Assembly: GCA_028696915.1 (NCBI GenBank)
Contig: JAQVGB010000044.1
Span: forward strand, 1 to 7,472
DNA: 7,472 nucleotides
Reading direction: 5' to 3'
DNA from: Candidatus Dojkabacteria bacterium
Lineage (GTDB): Bacteria > Patescibacteriota > Dojkabacteria > SC72 > JAFGCJ01
Each line of letters begins with the position of its first letter. Position 1 is the stretch's first letter. This document shows positions 5,499-7,472 of the stretch, in pieces. The notes beneath the pieces are model-generated. The model saw only the letters and a list, made by a program, of their open reading frames with translations, was not told the DNA's origin and ran no database searches. Position numbers and translations under genes: made by a program.

Positions 5499-5849
5499 TT
5501 ATGTCCAGTCATTGAACTGCACACCGGTGATCTCCCCTAATCCGAGGATATCCCATCCAAGAAGCTGAAGGACAAAGAGCGCCAATGCAATGAGCGCCAG
5601 TCCCAGCAGTGCATTCGTGATCATCTCCCTCGCCGCCATAAGTTTGTCAGGATTGCCGGTGCTTGTCAACATATTTACCGATCCCGCCGTGATTAGTGCA
5701 ATCGCGGCAACACCGCCGATTCCGATACCGATCCTTCCGAGTGTGGTCACAAAAGCACCCATATCCGCGGGAATACGACCAATTGCGGTGTTAACCTCGG
5801 TCGTGATCGCCGCCCGGGAGAGAAGTTGTACCGCTTCGATAGCCCACAT
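5499..5849 (-). CDS. T4SS-type pilin-like protein 1 (VirB2-like, two TM helices)
   Basis: This 116-residue protein has hydrophobic helices at about 34-58 and 79-98 joined by a polar loop, TSTGNPDKLMAAREMITNA (62-80). That layout is the hallmark of the VirB2-like pilin family (Pfam T4SS_pilin) of Patescibacteria. It has no recognisable Sec signal peptide: the N-terminus is short and moderately polar. The ATG is the only possible start, because an in-frame TGA lies 15 nt upstream with no start codon between. The family loop usually reads [T/S]SAGD; here it is STGN, so Asp is replaced by Asn. It is the first of five tandem paralogues and ends 21 nt before the next. By analogy with VirB2 it would sit in the inner membrane and could polymerise into a surface filament or form a pore; that role is inferred. 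Confidence 0.8.
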   Translation of the reverse strand: MWAIEAVQLLSRAAITTEVNTAIGRIPADMGAFVTTLGRIGIGIGGVAAIALITAGSVNMLTSTGNPDKLMAAREMITNALLGLALIALALFVLQLLGWDILGLGEITGVQFNDWT

Positions 5850-5855
5850 ACAAAC

Positions 5856-5884
5856 AGCATAGCATCAGGAATTATCGCTGGCAA
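5856..5884 (-). promoter_or_regulatory. Candidate promoter for the pilin array (near-leaderless)
   Basis: On the minus strand there is TTGCCA (-35, 5 of 6 matches, 5879-5884), a 17-nt spacer, and TATGCT (-10, 5856-5861) preceded by TGC, an extended -10 signature. Only six bases (GTTTGT) separate the -10 from the ATG at 5849, so transcription would begin at or next to the A of the start codon. A weaker alternative is the extended -10 TGTTACAAT at 5884-5892, which lacks a -35 but would leave a leader of about 28 nt. No Shine-Dalgarno sequence precedes the ATG, which fits a leaderless message. This is a by-eye match. Confidence 0.38.
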
Positions 5885-5943
5885 TTGTAACAGAGAGTAC
5901 GGGTGGATACTAGGGCACGAGCCATAATACATTGAGGCCTCCA

Positions 5944-7472
5944 TCACACCTGCGCATAATCACAAATTCCCCTATAATCGCAAAATTTGCACAGCGGTCC
6001 CGGTTGAGGAAGGAACAGCATATCCTGTATCCGCGCCCATTTCTCGGTGACATCATCGATGACACGTTCTTTGACTTCCGCCGTTATATCGACATCCTTG
6101 GCTATCCCCGCCTCGACATACAGGAACTTCGCCGATTTCACGGGTTTTTTGAACATATCCCCAACCGCAAGCGCGTAGAGCTTCAACTGAACATCATCGT
6201 CGCCTTTTTCACCCTTCGCAGGCGCTTTGCCCGTTTTGTAATCGATGATCTCGAGCCCTCCGTCGATCTCGTCCACCCGGTCGACCGCACCATTCAAAAG
6301 TACCGGCCCCACCGCGACTTTGAACCGCCCCTCGAGCAATATCGGATTTTGCTGGTCCGAGTAAAACGTTCTGAAATACAGCTCCAACGCCTTTTTTCCG
6401 CTTTCGTACCGCTTGCGTTCCTGCTCCTCATTCTCATACCCGTCCGCCTGCCATTTGCGGTCATAGATAGCAAGCAGATCGGTCAGTTCCGGCGCAGTTT
6501 CAAATCCTTCAAACCCCTGTTTCGACCGCATCAGCATTTCGTAGAACTGACGCAGGGTATTGTGCATCGTCATGCCGAAGCTCCTGCTGGCCGATGCCGC
6601 TCCGGGGATTTTCAGCACGTATTTGAAATAGAACTGGTACGGACAGTTTGAGTACGAGGAGAGATGGCTGAAGCTCAGCTGGCGTTTGAGCCCTGATAAA
6701 AACGAGGCACCAATTTCGGGTGATATCTCGACGTCATCTGAGCGGAATACGGCTCTCGCAAGATCTTTCTTGCCCGATCGGGTATCCGTCGTTTCCCGCC
6801 CGACAACAGGTTCCGGCTCGACAACCAGTCCCGTTTCATAGAGAAAAACACTTTGCTTCTTTTTCCTGATACCCTGCGAGTAATAATCCGCCGAGGTCAG
6901 GTACAGAATGTCCTTCGCACGCGTCATGCCAACGTAACACAGCCTGCGCTCCTCCTGCAGATGGGGATCACCCTCGGGGAGATGCTCTTTAATAAGCCCC
7001 CCGGGGATCGGCAGGACCTCATGGCGGTTACGCGAGGGGAAGCGGTCGCTGACGAGATTGACCAGGAACACCACCGGAAACTCCCTTCCCTTCGCGCTGT
7101 GAATTGTCGAGATCGAAACACCGTCAAATTCAGCCACCTGGTCCATGTTCAACTGTGGGTTTTCTCCTATTTCAAGGGCATAATCAAGATACTGCATGTA
7201 GTGCACGACACGGTGGTCTTCGTTGTCACGCTCAAACCGTGCCAGTGTATCGAAATACGAGCTAACATTCTGCACCTGCCACTCACCATGACCTCCACCC
7301 TTAGAACCCCGCTCGTCCTGATCAAGCAGTGTATCGATATAGTCGGCTTTTTCAATAAAATCGTACATGATCGTCCCAACCGGCCGGTTGTCGGCAACCT
7401 GTCGGAACGCATGATCGAACATCTCAAGCAGTTCGTGCACCCACATCAGCGCCGCCTCCGACAATAACGATT
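5944..7472 (-). CDS. UvrD/PcrA-like helicase C-terminal part fused to PD-(D/E)XK nuclease (5' end outside window)
   Basis: The reading frame is open to the window edge, so the ATPase half (Walker A and B) is missing here; 508 codons are visible. Numbering from the TTG at 7464, superfamily 1A motif V is at about 115-136 (ISTIHSAKGREFPVVFLVNL) and motif VI at 171-185 (EERRLCYVGMTRAKD). A C-terminal RecB/AddB-type nuclease follows at about 263-506, with H301, D395 (GAVDRVD), D408 and K410 (IIDYKTGK) and Q426xxxY430. C274 plus C492-x2-C495-x5-C501 match the cysteine arrangement that holds a 4Fe-4S cluster in AddB and Cas4 nucleases. The family unwinds and resects DNA ends in recombination repair. 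All nuclease residues I can check are present, so it should be active. It ends in TGA 94 nt before the pilin genes and probably is a separate transcription unit. It resembles AdnA/AdnB or stand-alone helicase-nucleases; I cannot tell which from this half. Confidence 0.9.
   Translation of the reverse strand, partial: SLLSEAALMWVHELLEMFDHAFRQVADNRPVGTIMYDFIEKADYIDTLLDQDERGSKGGGHGEWQVQNVSSYFDTLARFERDNEDHRVVHYMQYLDYALEIGENPQLNMDQVAEFDGVSISTIHSAKGREFPVVFLVNLVSDRFPSRNRHEVLPIPGGLIKEHLPEGDPHLQEERRLCYVGMTRAKDILYLTSADYYSQGIRKKKQSVFLYETGLVVEPEPVVGRETTDTRSGKKDLARAVFRSDDVEISPEIGASFLSGLKRQLSFSHLSSYSNCPYQFYFKYVLKIPGAASASRSFGMTMHNTLRQFYEMLMRSKQGFEGFETAPELTDLLAIYDRKWQADGYENEEQERKRYESGKKALELYFRTFYSDQQNPILLEGRFKVAVGPVLLNGAVDRVDEIDGGLEIIDYKTGKAPAKGEKGDDDVQLKLYALAVGDMFKKPVKSAKFLYVEAGIAKDVDITAEVKERVIDDVTEKWARIQDMLFLPQPGPLCKFCDYRGICDYAQV

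Noticed and set aside
1141..5940. AGGCCT near three gene ends (1141-1146, 2063-2068, 5935-5940)
   Set aside because: A six-base match is expected about twice in a window of this size; the three sites share no wider context.
5932..6651. Plus-strand ORF of 239 codons
   Set aside because: It lies antisense to the well-supported nuclease half of the helicase-nuclease and its product shows no domain or normal composition; it is a shadow frame.
6853..7467. Plus-strand ORF of 204 codons
   Set aside because: It is antisense to helicase motifs V and VI, which are unmistakable on the minus strand.
1..7472. CRISPR array, tRNA or insertion sequence
   Set aside because: There are no regularly spaced repeats, no tRNA-like cloverleaf that I can recognise, and no transposase or terminal repeats; coding genes fill the window.

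Overview
All genes in this window lie on the minus strand, so the layout is described from high to low coordinates. The window suggests a bacterium of the Candidate Phyla Radiation (Patescibacteria). This rests on a tandem array of short two-helix pilin-like proteins of the VirB2-like family common in those genomes, on the almost complete lack of Shine-Dalgarno sequences, and on companion genes (SpoIID, bacterial PH domain, tiny two-helix membrane protein) that I recall seeing around such loci. Stops TAA, TAG and TGA are all used as stops; nothing suggests TGA recoding. The phylum assignment is an inference from gene content; no rRNA gene is present.

Region 7472-5944 is the 3' part of a UvrD/PcrA-type helicase fused to a PD-(D/E)XK nuclease with an AddB/Cas4-like four-cysteine cluster site. 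Its beginning lies outside the window. Next, 5849-3970 holds five consecutive, strongly diverged pilin-like genes. All share a hydrophobic helix, a short polar loop of the type [T/S]-[S/A]-x-G-[D/N]-x-x-K, and a second helix. After a small stem-loop and a good promoter comes a 591-residue secreted protein (3887-2112) that joins an EnvC/PcsB-like coiled coil to a SpoIID lytic-transglycosylase-like domain. A perfect 10-bp inverted repeat follows. Then come a two-helix PH-domain membrane protein (2000-1365), an overlapping 75-residue two-helix protein (1372-1145), and a gene running off the left edge (1111-1) whose N-terminal half looks like a PP2C phosphatase fold stripped of its catalytic aspartates.

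Read together, genes 5849-1 look like part of a cell-envelope machine related to type IV secretion: pilin-like subunits, an enzyme that could open the peptidoglycan for it, membrane accessory proteins and a probable pseudophosphatase. The ATPase (VirB4-like) and core channel genes are not in the window and would be expected just beyond the left edge. The helicase-nuclease upstream is probably a separate transcription unit concerned with DNA repair, although a link to DNA transfer cannot be excluded.

There is no stretch of 300 bases without a gene. The longer gaps (5850-5943, 4724-4814, 3888-3969, 2001-2111) each hold a candidate promoter, and two of them also hold a hairpin. At several genes the -10 element sits so close to the start codon that the mRNA would be leaderless or nearly so.
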